Shown here one piece after another: positions 1 to 8,814 of a stretch of DNA of 64,000 nt. Location: the NCBI RefSeq assembly GCF_005845215.1, contig NZ_SPHO01000022.1:1-64000 (forward strand). The letters are read 5' to 3'. Numbering within the stretch: the stretch's first letter is position 1; every line of letters starts with the position of its first letter. The position numbers were made by a program, and so were the translations under genes. This stretch comes from Clostridium sp. 1001271st1 H5. Lineage in GTDB: Bacteria > Bacillota > Clostridia > Lachnospirales > Lachnospiraceae. The notes under the pieces are model-generated. The model was not told the DNA's origin and did not search any database. It saw only the letters and a list, made by a program, of their open reading frames with translations.

Positions 1-93
1 GCTTCCAGTCTACACCATGGGTTCTTTCTTTACAAGTTAGCCTCTGAACAGTAACGATTCCGATTCAGGGTTATGATTCATTGCAAGAACTGC

Positions 94-123
94 TTGCCAT
101 CCTGCCCGACTATATGATATAAT
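94..123 (+). promoter_or_regulatory. Promoter of tRNA-Val
   Basis: A TTGCCA -35 box (94-99) and a perfect TATAAT -10 box (118-123) are separated by 18 bases and lie just upstream of the tRNA. This is a sequence-only prediction. Confidence 0.6.
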
Positions 124-133
124 TAGTTTCGTT

Positions 134-206
134 GGAGACATAGCTCAGCTGGGAGAGCATCTGCTTGACGTGTAGAGGGTCGCAGGTTCGAGTCCTGTTG
201 TCTCCA
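134..206 (+). tRNA. tRNA-Val (GAC)
   Basis: The 73-nt cloverleaf has acceptor arms GGAGACA/TGTCTCC, a D arm GCTC/GAGC, an anticodon stem TCTGC/GTAGA around the loop TTGACGT, and a T arm GCAGG-TTCGAGT-CCTGT. The anticodon GAC reads the valine codons GUC/GUU. CCA is not encoded. A promoter lies immediately upstream and a rho-independent terminator immediately downstream, so the gene is a single-tRNA transcript. Confidence 0.95.
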
Positions 207-215
207 TGTGCCGAA

Positions 216-258
216 AGTGCCGGAATCCTTTATTTCAAAGGGACTCCAGCACTTTTTT
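216..258 (+). terminator. Rho-independent terminator of tRNA-Val
   Basis: An imperfect stem starts with AGTGC (216-220), closes with GCACT (249-253), includes ATCCTTT/AAAGGGA pairing, and is followed by a T run. Confidence 0.75.
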
Positions 259-567
259 GATTGTTTACTGTTTGGACTTTTGAATACACCTGGGTCTGTT
301 GAGAAAATGAAGTTTTGTTTTTCTCTCCCCATATTCATTACAGAAAATACATTCAGAAAGCATGGTTCTATTCCCTTTAATCCTCCTAATCTCCCCTTCT
401 GTACCCAATCGTCCTAAGCATTATGCGGCTCGATATCCCCGACAGTTATATGGAGGTCAATCATAACTAATGAAATCCCATGTTGGAAACCCGTCTTAAT
501 GGGTTGGAATTTCAAACCAATTTGCCAATGCTGTGCAAAATCATAAGCCCTAAGGTTTTCATTCATC
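259..567. other. Intergenic stretch with a possible frameshifted tail of the next gene
   Basis: No independent gene is convincing here. On the minus strand, an open frame from about 600 down to 414 continues after the stop of the 568-942 gene in another frame. An A6 run near 586-591 sits at the switch point. This could be the lost C-terminus of that gene after a one-base indel, or coincidence. Confidence 0.3.
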
Positions 568-942
568 CTATCCAACCATGTTTTTTCTGAGTTCTGCTGC
601 CTTTGCAAAAATAAGGTTTCTCTGCCAATCCGGCAAATCATCCTGACGCTTATTCAGGGCCTTATGTTTCCAGATTCCGTGCTCTACCTGCTTATAATAG
701 GATTCAGAATCGCCCTGGAAATCCATATCCCATACCTCTGATACAATCTGTTTAGACTCCCCATTTATCAGTACAATCGCATATCCCGAATCTGTTTTTT
801 CACATATGCAGGTAACCTCCTGGCTGCTTTCTGCATCAAAAGCCTGCTGCCATTTCAGCAGGACCTCTTCACGTTTACGCACAAGCATGTTTATCTGCTC
901 TGTGACATCTTTCAGCTGCTGTTCACATTCTTTTAAATTCAT
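568..942 (-). CDS. Hypothetical protein, possibly frameshifted at its C-terminus
   Basis: This is a 124-residue soluble protein that I do not recognise. The first 35 residues are strongly helical and probably coiled coil (MNLKECEQQLKDVTEQIN...). A mixed domain with several aromatic residues follows. There is no signal peptide or membrane segment. Near the stop codon there is a run of six A residues. One base fewer there would join the frame to about 60 further codons ending at 414, so the gene may be truncated by an indel. It stands alone between the tRNA and the catabolic operon. Confidence 0.55.
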   Translation of the reverse strand: MNLKECEQQLKDVTEQINMLVRKREEVLLKWQQAFDAESSQEVTCICEKTDSGYAIVLINGESKQIVSEVWDMDFQGDSESYYKQVEHGIWKHKALNKRQDDLPDWQRNLIFAKAAELRKNMVG

Positions 943-1198
943 CCTCTGTCCCTCCCATCCGTTATTAGGTACTCAGTATAGCATATTGCCTGTTAAAAAT
1001 CCACTTGCATGGCGAATCATTAATAATCTTATGGCGGGTATTCTTTCCATGGCTCACAGCCAAATATCATTACCATCTCACTTTACTTTTGCAGCATTGC
1101 TGCCTTCTGCTGCCCATATTATCAGATTTGACACAGACGCAGGCGTGACAGCAGCCTCATTTGATATCGGCAGCAAATAGCGTTTCCAGCATCCCTTT

Positions 1199-3559
1199 TC
1201 ACCATATCAGAGGCTGCAGTGGTACCCTGAAAAATGGTTTCTTCTCTGTATCCGTCGCCGACTCTGCCTGTACAATTGCCTCCATAACCCTGACCGGCGT
1301 CATTGGAATTTCATACATCGCAAGGCCTGTTGCATCCAATACTGCATTCCTTATTGCCGGAGCTCCGCCTAGAATCGTTGGCTCCCCTATCCCTTTGGCG
1401 CCAAATGGCCCTAAATCACTTTCAGATTCCACAATTATGGATTCTAAATGAGGTATATCCATGGAAGTGGGAATCAGATATTCATGAAGTGAAGCTTCTT
1501 TAACCATTCCTTTCCTTAAAAAACACTCCTCCATAAGTGCCCACCCAAAAGCCTGTGCAGCTCCGCCATCCATCTGTCCTTCGACGGTATCCGGGTTAAT
1601 TGCTTTGCCAACATCTGTTGCCTGTACGGATTTACACACAGTAATCATACCATTTCTAGTATCCACTTCTACCATGACGCCATGAGCCCCATATGCAAAT
1701 GTTACCCACCGCGTAGTCTGATTCCGATTATTGATATCCTTTTCAGTCATGGGTGGATACCAGTTTCCCACCTCTGCCAACGGCACCTGGGAAACCCTTG
1801 CTGCTGAAACAACTGATTTTAATAGTATTCTTTTTTCTGAATCCTTCTTAGAAAATATCACACCGTCTTTTATAGCTAATTCATCGGCATATTCCTTTAA
1901 AATGCCTGATGCAACATCCAGCATTCTCTTCTTCAATGAATGACAACCACTGATAATTGCATTTCCCTGAAATACAGTTGCTCTCGATGCAGATGTGGGA
2001 CCAGCCTCAGGCGCACACATGGAATCAGATATCCCTATATTTACATCTTCTATGGAAACTCCCATTGCTTCTGCAGCTATCTGACTCATTGCAGCAATCA
2101 GTCCCTGCCCCATCTCATTCTGAGCCACATTTACACTTAAGGAACCATCCAGATTTAACTCCAGATATACATGACCGGCATCCTTTGGAAATGAACTTCC
2201 AGTGCCATACATATAGCATGCTATGCCCCTTCCTCGTTTGATATATGGATTCGAGTTATCCAAAGGCTTGTCCCAATCTAATGCATTCCTCACTTTCTCA
2301 ATACATTGCCGTATACCCGACACATCATTTTTATTCATTTTCTGAGAAAATATAGTAGTAGAACCTTCTTTAATCAAATTTTTTAGCCTGAATTCAATCG
2401 GATCCATCCCTATTGTTCGCGCCATATCGTCGATAATGCACTCTAAGGCATACTGCTGTTGAGGCGCGCCTAATCCTCTGAACGCGCCGCCGTAAACATG
2501 ATTTGTATATACCGACCGGTTCCTGACATTCACAACTGGTATTGAATAAGGCCCCCCTGACAGCAGCGCAGACCTATGAGGAATTACATCCACTGATTTA
2601 TAAGCACCCTTATCGAAAATTGCTTCAGACTGCATCTCAGTAATACATCCCTCCTCATCCACACCAAGATAATATCTTATGTAACTACGATGCCGTTTAC
2701 TGGTATAACGAAATACCTCTTCCCGTGTCATTTCATACACGACCGGGCGTCCTGTAAAAAGCGCCAGAACTCCGGCAACCACGCCGCAATCCACGGACGA
2801 ACACTCTTTCCCGCCAAAACCGCCGCCAATCAGAGGGCTGATTACCCTTATCTTGCTGACAGGCAAATTAAGCGCTTCGCATATACCTTCCCGCATACCA
2901 TGCACATTTTGCACCGGGCAATATAAGGTTAATCCACCATTCATATAATCCGGTTCCGCAATTGCGATATCCCGTTCCAATGATGCGTGTTCTACAATAG
3001 GTGTACGAAAATCTGCTTTTATTTCACATGCGGTTTTTAAAAAGGAATTCTCCATGTCGCCTCTTTCGACCCGCACATCATTTGATACATTTCCACACTT
3101 TGCGGCGGCATACTCCTTTCTCACCAATTTTGCTTCTGGACAAATATTCCTGCAGGGGTTTGTCTCCCACGGCAGAACATCATACTCAATGCTTATCAGA
3201 CTGACAGCTTTGTTCGCGGCCTCTTCCGTTTCTGCCGCTACAAAAGCCAATGAATCACAATCACATACTATCTCACCTTTTGCCAAAATTGGCTTATCCT
3301 TAAGAATATATCCATATTTAGGACTGTCAAATAAATCATCAGCCGTCAAAACCGCAATAACTCCAGGTACTTTCTTCGCTTCATCTACATCTATCGTTTT
3401 TATGCTTGCACATGCACAATCAATCCGGCAAACTTTTGCCACAAGCACATCTGTTCTCCCCGCAATCAAATCCGCAGTATACTTTGCATACCCAGTCACC
3501 TTGCTTATACTGTCAGGTCTGTTATATCTCTGTCCAATATATGACTCATTTAAAATCAC
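1199..3559 (-). CDS. Molybdenum hydroxylase large subunit (xanthine dehydrogenase family)
   Basis: This 786-residue protein is the molybdopterin-binding catalytic subunit of a xanthine-dehydrogenase/aldehyde-oxidase family enzyme. Such enzymes hydroxylate carbons next to ring nitrogens, or aldehydes, using water. The Mo-pterin motifs are visible: GGGFGGK (245-251), GAFRGLGAPQ (358-367), an NEMGQG segment, and GAKGIGE (720-726), which carries the catalytic glutamate. The start overlaps the stop of the small subunit by four bases, and the order FAD subunit, Fe-S subunit, Mo subunit is typical. It is the last gene of the operon. The substrate cannot be read from the sequence; purines, nicotinate-like and other N-heterocycles are all possible. 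Confidence 0.93.
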   Translation of the reverse strand: MILNESYIGQRYNRPDSISKVTGYAKYTADLIAGRTDVLVAKVCRIDCACASIKTIDVDEAKKVPGVIAVLTADDLFDSPKYGYILKDKPILAKGEIVCDCDSLAFVAAETEEAANKAVSLISIEYDVLPWETNPCRNICPEAKLVRKEYAAAKCGNVSNDVRVERGDMENSFLKTACEIKADFRTPIVEHASLERDIAIAEPDYMNGGLTLYCPVQNVHGMREGICEALNLPVSKIRVISPLIGGGFGGKECSSVDCGVVAGVLALFTGRPVVYEMTREEVFRYTSKRHRSYIRYYLGVDEEGCITEMQSEAIFDKGAYKSVDVIPHRSALLSGGPYSIPVVNVRNRSVYTNHVYGGAFRGLGAPQQQYALECIIDDMARTIGMDPIEFRLKNLIKEGSTTIFSQKMNKNDVSGIRQCIEKVRNALDWDKPLDNSNPYIKRGRGIACYMYGTGSSFPKDAGHVYLELNLDGSLSVNVAQNEMGQGLIAAMSQIAAEAMGVSIEDVNIGISDSMCAPEAGPTSASRATVFQGNAIISGCHSLKKRMLDVASGILKEYADELAIKDGVIFSKKDSEKRILLKSVVSAARVSQVPLAEVGNWYPPMTEKDINNRNQTTRWVTFAYGAHGVMVEVDTRNGMITVCKSVQATDVGKAINPDTVEGQMDGGAAQAFGWALMEECFLRKGMVKEASLHEYLIPTSMDIPHLESIIVESESDLGPFGAKGIGEPTILGGAPAIRNAVLDATGLAMYEIPMTPVRVMEAIVQAESATDTEKKPFFRVPLQPLIW

Positions 3560-4053
3560 TTAACTTCCTCCCAACTGTGGTTTGCAGTCTGCAGCCTTCT
3601 CTCTGCTGCCAATTTAACAGCGTTGACAATCTTTTGGTAACCTGTGCAACGGCATAGATTTCCTGATATTGCCATTCTTATCTCCTCATCACCGGGATTC
3701 TCTTTCTCCTCCAACAGCGCATAAGCTGTCATTATCATACCCGGTGTACAGTAACCGCACTGCACCGCTCCTGCATCTATAAAAGCTTTCTGAAGCGGGT
3801 GGAGATGCCAGGGCGTACCCAGCCCTTCAATTGTTACCACATTCTTCCCTTCTGCCATGCAGGTCAGATATGCACAAGAACGGACTGCCATATTATCAAT
3901 CAGTACCGTGCATGCACCGCAGTCATCCGTATTACATGCCTTCTTTGTTCCCGTCAATAAAAATCGGTTACGTATAGTATCAATCAATCGTTCCGTCCCG
4001 TCTACCTCAATGCATACAGTCTTGCCATTTAAATTAAAATGTACTATGGGCAT
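3556..4053 (-). CDS. Molybdenum hydroxylase [2Fe-2S] small subunit
   Basis: This 165-residue electron-transfer subunit carries two [2Fe-2S] clusters. The N-terminal plant-ferredoxin-like domain has cysteines 40, 45, 48 and 60 (CNTDDCGAC...C). The C-terminal helical domain has CGYC (99-102) and CRC (134-136). I placed the start at the ATG at 4053 because GGGAGG lies about ten bases upstream, and a 20-residue upstream extension looks unnatural for the family. It overlaps the end of the FAD subunit by 20 bases, which indicates translational coupling. It passes electrons from the Mo centre to FAD. Confidence 0.92.
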   Translation of the reverse strand: MPIVHFNLNGKTVCIEVDGTERLIDTIRNRFLLTGTKKACNTDDCGACTVLIDNMAVRSCAYLTCMAEGKNVVTIEGLGTPWHLHPLQKAFIDAGAVQCGYCTPGMIMTAYALLEEKENPGDEEIRMAISGNLCRCTGYQKIVNAVKLAAERRLQTANHSWEEVK

Positions 4054-4912
4054 AATGCAATATCCTCCCTTGAGTTTCTGTAAAAGCCATATGTACAGCC
4101 TCAGCAATCGCATAACAGGTGGTTTCTTCTTTGTACTTTTTAAAATAACTTTCTCTCAGTCCTGCTTCCCGCGGAAAAAACTTCATAATAAGACTAACTG
4201 CATCATCTCGGTTTAATCCCACAATTCTGTCTTCGACGCTGGGCGCCAGAACTGCTGTTGCATTTAGCGCTCCTAATGATATAGAAGCACCCTCACATTG
4301 GCCTTTCTTATCTATTGTAATGACAGCACCAGCTATAATCTTAGCAATATCCTGGGACTTTCTGCGTGAAAATCTGGCGTATCCACTGCCTGTATTACAG
4401 CCCAAACTTGGAAAACGCATCTCCTTTATTATTTCATTTCTCTTTATATCAGTTTTATATGCATCAATATAAATATCCTTTTGCTTGACGATACGTTCCC
4501 CCCGTGAACTTACCAGTACCAATTCTGTGTTGAGAGCCAACAGCATGGACGCGCAGTCTGCTGAAGGGGCAGCCGTTGCAATGTTGCCAGCGGCTGTTGC
4601 AACTGAACGTATGGCCGGACTTCCGATACAGCTCACTGATTTAAGCAGTCCCCCAATTTTGTTGCACACGGCTGAAATCTGAATTTGGCGATAAGTCACA
4701 TTACCGCCAATATGCACATACTGACCATCATCCGCAATCGTGTTCATACTTTTTATATTGCGTAAATCAATGATTCCCGTGGGCTGTATTTTTCCAGCCG
4801 AAATACTCGGTATGATATCAGAACCACCATTCACCAGCACTGCACCTTCATTCTCCTCCAAAAGTGTTACAGCTTCTTCCAGGTTGTCCGGATGAAAATA
4901 TTTTGTTTCCAT
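4034..4912 (-). CDS. Molybdenum hydroxylase FAD-binding medium subunit
   Basis: This 292-residue protein is of the CO-dehydrogenase flavoprotein/XDH medium-subunit type. It shows the two FAD pyrophosphate-binding signatures: VNGGSD near residue 28 and TAAGNIATAAPSADCA near residue 105. It ends in the usual C-terminal CODH domain. It reoxidises the iron-sulfur subunit and passes electrons to a soluble acceptor. It follows the isochorismatase-like gene after about 130 bp and precedes the small subunit with overlap. Confidence 0.92.
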   Translation of the reverse strand: METKYFHPDNLEEAVTLLEENEGAVLVNGGSDIIPSISAGKIQPTGIIDLRNIKSMNTIADDGQYVHIGGNVTYRQIQISAVCNKIGGLLKSVSCIGSPAIRSVATAAGNIATAAPSADCASMLLALNTELVLVSSRGERIVKQKDIYIDAYKTDIKRNEIIKEMRFPSLGCNTGSGYARFSRRKSQDIAKIIAGAVITIDKKGQCEGASISLGALNATAVLAPSVEDRIVGLNRDDAVSLIMKFFPREAGLRESYFKKYKEETTCYAIAEAVHMAFTETQGRILHYAHSTF

Positions 4913-5039
4913 GAAGCCATTCCTTTCTTTTGATTCCCGATATCAGACGGGCTGCAGACTTTTATCATCCTGCCCGCCCGCCGTACACATTAAAACAAGC
5001 AAAAACACCCCACCAAAGCAGAATGTTTTTGCTGTCATG

Positions 5040-5684
5040 CTACAATTCAATCCTTCCGTCAAGTATATCTGCCACAGAGCCGCTGTCCACTGCCCATCCT
5101 AAAGACGCCTTGATTTGTTTTATGGCCAGTTCATGGTAATCCTTTCCATTCATGCTTGCACAGCAGTCCTCAATGACAATGACGCTGTAATCCCGATTAT
5201 ATGCCTCAAATGCGGTACAAAGCACGCAATTATTAGTATTTGCACCAGCAAAAAATAATGTATCAATCCCCATCACTTTTAAATACATTTCAAGTGGGGT
5301 ACCCATAAATGCACTGTACCTCTGTTTATGAACTATAATATCATTATTCGTTGCACCAAGCTGCGGCATAATCTCCATGGCAGGTGAATTCTCAGTATTT
5401 ACAGGCCTTCTTATATGGCCTCCAATGCTTATTTTCTTTTCCATCTGATATCGCCAGAAAGGACTTGCCATAGACATAGTCTCTCCTGTCAGAGGGTTTA
5501 TCTTATGACCTGTTCTCACAAATATCACAGGAAGATTACGTATTCGGAACTCTGGTATGACTTTTATAAGACCCTCAAGTACCCGTTCGCAATCATCCTC
5601 CGGCACCGGAAGATAGTTAAAATCATAATCAAAATGTGCCCGGGTCACATCAACAACAATAAGTGCAGCCTTTGAACTTTCCAT
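5040..5684 (-). CDS. Isochorismatase-like cysteine hydrolase
   Basis: This 214-residue protein belongs to the isochorismatase/nicotinamidase superfamily. The catalytic triad is visible as D12 (VVDVTRAHFD), K120 (VHKQRYSAF) and C153 (NTNNCVLCTAFEA). Most members hydrolyse amides or carbamoyl compounds, for example maleamate, N-carbamoylsarcosine or nicotinamide. A position between the TRAP transporter and a molybdenum hydroxylase suggests an amide-releasing step in the same pathway. That assignment is inference, because active-site motifs do not fix the substrate. Confidence 0.88.
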   Translation of the reverse strand: MESSKAALIVVDVTRAHFDYDFNYLPVPEDDCERVLEGLIKVIPEFRIRNLPVIFVRTGHKINPLTGETMSMASPFWRYQMEKKISIGGHIRRPVNTENSPAMEIMPQLGATNNDIIVHKQRYSAFMGTPLEMYLKVMGIDTLFFAGANTNNCVLCTAFEAYNRDYSVIVIEDCCASMNGKDYHELAIKQIKASLGWAVDSGSVADILDGRIEL

Positions 5685-5705
5685 ATGCTAACTCCTTTAT
5701 TTCTA

Positions 5706-6980
5706 TTACTCAACCAACAGATTCGGAAGGAACATGGATAAACCAGGAAACAGTGTGATAATTACAAGTACTACTATTGTCAACATTATAAAAGGCATTG
5801 AAGACCTTACAATCTCTACGAAAGACAATTTCATCACCTTAGTGCTTACAAACAGATTTAATCCAAAGGGAGGCGTACTCATTCCTATCGCTAAATTAGT
5901 AACAACAACATTCCCCATAAAAATAGGGTCTATTCCAGCCTTTAACGCCAACTGATACACCATAGGCATAATTATCACAATTGAGGATCCTGCTCCCATA
6001 AACATACCTGCAATAAGGAACATTATATTTATGACCAGCAATATCATCAATCTGGATGTACTGCCCAGCATCGCCTCCATAAGCTGAGGTATTCGTGCAA
6101 GTGTCATTACATACCCCAGAAGCTGACCTGCCGCAAGCAATATATAAATTGTACATACCGTTTTTGCACAATCACCGCAGATATCAATCAGCATCTTAAA
6201 ATCCACATCCCTGTATATAACCATTTCCACAAAAATTGCATACACAGCAGATATTGCCGCGGCCTCTGTTGGCGTACAAATACCGGTATACATTGTACCA
6301 ATAATAATAATCGGAAGCCCAAGTGCCCAAATAGAGTCCTTTACTGCAACACAGAATTCCTTAAAATTAATCCTGGGAAGCCTGGGCACCCCATGCCTGC
6401 GTGCATAGATATATACGTATACTGCAAACACAGTCGCCATAATTATGCCGGAACTTAAACCTCCCATGAACAGCTTAAGTACAGATGTATTGGTATTCAT
6501 TGCATATACTACAAACGCTATACCAGGCGGAATCAGCATCCCTACCGAACTAACAGTACAAATAAGTCCGGCGCTGAATCCCCGGGGATAACCATTGTCA
6601 ATCATTTCCTGATAAATCAGGGCCCCAATAATCAATATGCCCGCTGTAGATGCGCCTGATATCGCACCTATTATTATACAGCACACAATTGCCGTCATAC
6701 CAATACCGCCGTACATATGGCCTACAATACTCCGACAGAACTTCAATAACCGGCTGCCTATCTGGCCTTTCCCCATTACACTTGCCGCCAAAATAAAGAA
6801 TGGCAGACATAGTGTAGAAAACTTATTAAGACCTGCTGTAAATGACGATACCGCCATTATCGGCTGCATATTAAGCACATTTAATAAATAATATGTACTG
6901 GGTATCATCATAGCGATAAAAATTGGTATACCAAGGAATAGACATCCCAAAAGAGCTATAATAAACATTCCCGCAGTCAT
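5706..6980 (-). CDS. dctM: TRAP transporter large membrane subunit DctM
   Basis: This 424-residue hydrophobic protein has about 12 membrane segments and DctM-family signatures. These include the N-terminal LGIPIFIAM stretch, the PFFILAASVMGKG segment, and the GMSTPPFGLNLF loop in the second half. It forms the sodium-driven translocation channel of a tripartite ATP-independent transporter, with DctQ upstream (18-bp gap) and DctP. The likely cargo is an organic acid or another anionic catabolic substrate of the surrounding operon. Confidence 0.93.
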   Translation of the reverse strand: MTAGMFIIALLGCLFLGIPIFIAMMIPSTYYLLNVLNMQPIMAVSSFTAGLNKFSTLCLPFFILAASVMGKGQIGSRLLKFCRSIVGHMYGGIGMTAIVCCIIIGAISGASTAGILIIGALIYQEMIDNGYPRGFSAGLICTVSSVGMLIPPGIAFVVYAMNTNTSVLKLFMGGLSSGIIMATVFAVYVYIYARRHGVPRLPRINFKEFCVAVKDSIWALGLPIIIIGTMYTGICTPTEAAAISAVYAIFVEMVIYRDVDFKMLIDICGDCAKTVCTIYILLAAGQLLGYVMTLARIPQLMEAMLGSTSRLMILLVINIMFLIAGMFMGAGSSIVIIMPMVYQLALKAGIDPIFMGNVVVTNLAIGMSTPPFGLNLFVSTKVMKLSFVEIVRSSMPFIMLTIVVLVIITLFPGLSMFLPNLLVE

Positions 6981-6998
6981 TAGTTCCCCCTTCCCCCA

Positions 6999-7550
6999 TT
7001 ACATGGTTTCAAGCTTGTCCAGGTCTTCCATTTCTATGTCATCTTTCTCTTTTATCTTCCCTTTCCTGAAGAGAACAAATATCGTCTTAAAATACTCAAC
7101 AGCCATTAGACCGCATCCAATCAAAGTTCCAAGATACATCCACCACATCTGAAACCACGGCATCGTTACACTGGTACGGGCGGTCGCCTTAATTGAAATA
7201 ACTTCCAGATAGGAAAAATAAGCAAATATAGCCAGAAATACCGTTGAAATCACAGCAAGCACCATCTGGTAATATGGATGTATCTTTTTAGGAATTATAT
7301 TATATATAATATCAACACTAACGTGCTCATGTTTTTCAACACTGATAACACCGCCAATACATGCTACCCATACCATAATATATTGGCAGAGTTCTTCTGT
7401 CCAAGGAAAGGAGTAGCCAAAAAAATTCTTTAATATTATTCCCAGAGTAACTAAGGAAGTAACGAACAATATGGATAACGCGCAAAACGTAAGTTCAAAC
7501 TTTTTGAAAACCACGTCAAACGCCCTATACTTTTCAATTGTTTTGTTCAT
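6999..7550 (-). CDS. dctQ: TRAP transporter small membrane subunit DctQ
   Basis: This 183-residue protein has four predicted membrane helices. It carries the family signature around residues 55-80 (PWTEELCQYIMVWVACIGG), followed by the hydrophilic EKHEHVSVD turn. The C-terminal tail is cytosolic and charged. It partners DctM in the TRAP membrane complex. It lies directly downstream of dctP, from which it is separated by a stem-loop. Confidence 0.92.
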   Translation of the reverse strand: MNKTIEKYRAFDVVFKKFELTFCALSILFVTSLVTLGIILKNFFGYSFPWTEELCQYIMVWVACIGGVISVEKHEHVSVDIIYNIIPKKIHPYYQMVLAVISTVFLAIFAYFSYLEVISIKATARTSVTMPWFQMWWMYLGTLIGCGLMAVEYFKTIFVLFRKGKIKEKDDIEMEDLDKLETM

Positions 7551-7622
7551 AAAATCATATCCCTTCTGTCCATCATCTTAGCAAGCCGATACCTCGCTTA
7601 CAGAAGCTTATATAAGGTATTG

Positions 7623-7664
7623 GGCTGCCGCTTTTGCAATTGAAAAATTGTTTGAGCGACAGCC
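7623..7664 (-). terminator. Stem-loop between dctP and dctQ
   Basis: A 10-bp stem (7623-7632 pairing with 7655-7664, one G-U pair) lies in the 127-bp gap between the binding-protein gene and the membrane subunits. There is no good T run. It may act as a partial terminator or as an mRNA 3' stabiliser giving excess binding protein, as is common in transporter operons. Confidence 0.45.
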
Positions 7665-7677
7665 TACCAATAAATTA

Positions 7678-8781
7678 TCAGTTAAGCTTTGCAATATCAG
7701 CATTGAATGCATCAAGAATCTTTTGACCTGCTTCGCCGTTACTCTCAATGTAAAGATCAAGACAAGGCTGACGGCATGCGTCAGACATCGCCTGTAATTC
7801 TTCCTCGGTAAGGTTGATAATTTCACATTGCGCCCCAATGGCATCCAATGCAGTCTGCTCTATGTCACTTCTAACTGCCTGATAAGCATCATTTCCAGCA
7901 ACATTTACAGCGTCCATGACCAATTGCTTACACTCATTATCCAGGCCGTCAAACCAGGCTTTGTTAGCAAATACCAGCTGAGAAGCAAGAATATGGTTTG
8001 TAATCTCCATATATTTCTGTACTTCATAAAACTTCATATTGTAAATTCCAGCTCCTATTCCCGCTTCCTGACCATCAATGGCCCCGGTCTGCAATGCTGT
8101 AAAGGTTTCCTGGTAATCAATTGTAAGCGCTGTTCCCCCCAAAGATTCAATAAACTTCATAAGAACAGGAGAAGCCATTACGCGGAATTTTAATCCATTA
8201 AAGTCATCAGGAGTGCGCAACGGTACATTACTAGTAAACGCTTTGAATAAATCCACCCAATACCCCAAGCCTACCATATCATAATCCTGCATAGTATCCA
8301 GTAAAGTGTCTGCTGCTTCTGTCTTAAATACTGCGCGCGCCTTTTCTATGTCCGGAGGGAAAAAATATGGAACATCCAGAATAGAAAGCAGGGGATTAAA
8401 TGCACATACGTTTGCAGGAGGCTGTACACACATTTGGATTCCACCATTCTGTACGGACTCAATAAGAGTATTTGAATCCCCCAGCTGACCAGCCGGATAT
8501 ACATCTACTTGAATCTTTCCTCCGGAAGTTTCTTCAATATACTTTTCAATCGCAAGAGCACCGTCCTGTCTCGCATCAGTGGCTGCACCTGAATGAGCCA
8601 AAATAATTGTCATCTCAGGGTATTCATAATCTGTGACAGCTTCGGTCGTCTGTCCTTCTGTAGCATCTGGCTCCTGGGGGGATTTTACTTCTGCAGATGT
8701 CTCCTTCACAGCAGGAGCCGCACAAGCGCATACGGAAGACATCATCGCTGCTACCAACAATATACATAAGACCTTCTTCAT
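7678..8781 (-). CDS. dctP: TRAP transporter substrate-binding lipoprotein DctP
   Basis: This 367-residue extracytoplasmic solute receptor starts with a lipoprotein signal peptide (MKKVLCILLVAAMMSSVCAC, lipidated Cys probably residue 20) and an acidic linker. The DctP fold follows, with GQLGDSNTLIESVQNGGIQ near residue 107 and the conserved specificity region GLKFRVMASPVLMKFIESLGG near residue 200. It captures the substrate at the membrane surface and delivers it to DctQM, encoded next in the operon. Confidence 0.93.
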   Translation of the reverse strand: MKKVLCILLVAAMMSSVCACAAPAVKETSAEVKSPQEPDATEGQTTEAVTDYEYPEMTIILAHSGAATDARQDGALAIEKYIEETSGGKIQVDVYPAGQLGDSNTLIESVQNGGIQMCVQPPANVCAFNPLLSILDVPYFFPPDIEKARAVFKTEAADTLLDTMQDYDMVGLGYWVDLFKAFTSNVPLRTPDDFNGLKFRVMASPVLMKFIESLGGTALTIDYQETFTALQTGAIDGQEAGIGAGIYNMKFYEVQKYMEITNHILASQLVFANKAWFDGLDNECKQLVMDAVNVAGNDAYQAVRSDIEQTALDAIGAQCEIINLTEEELQAMSDACRQPCLDLYIESNGEAGQKILDAFNADIAKLN

Positions 8782-8814
8782 ACTATTACCTCCTCTTTTA
8801 TCAAATCAATTGCC

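Noticed and set aside
806..1180. 124-codon plus-strand frame
   Set aside because: It is mostly the antisense of the 568-942 gene and lacks a ribosome site.
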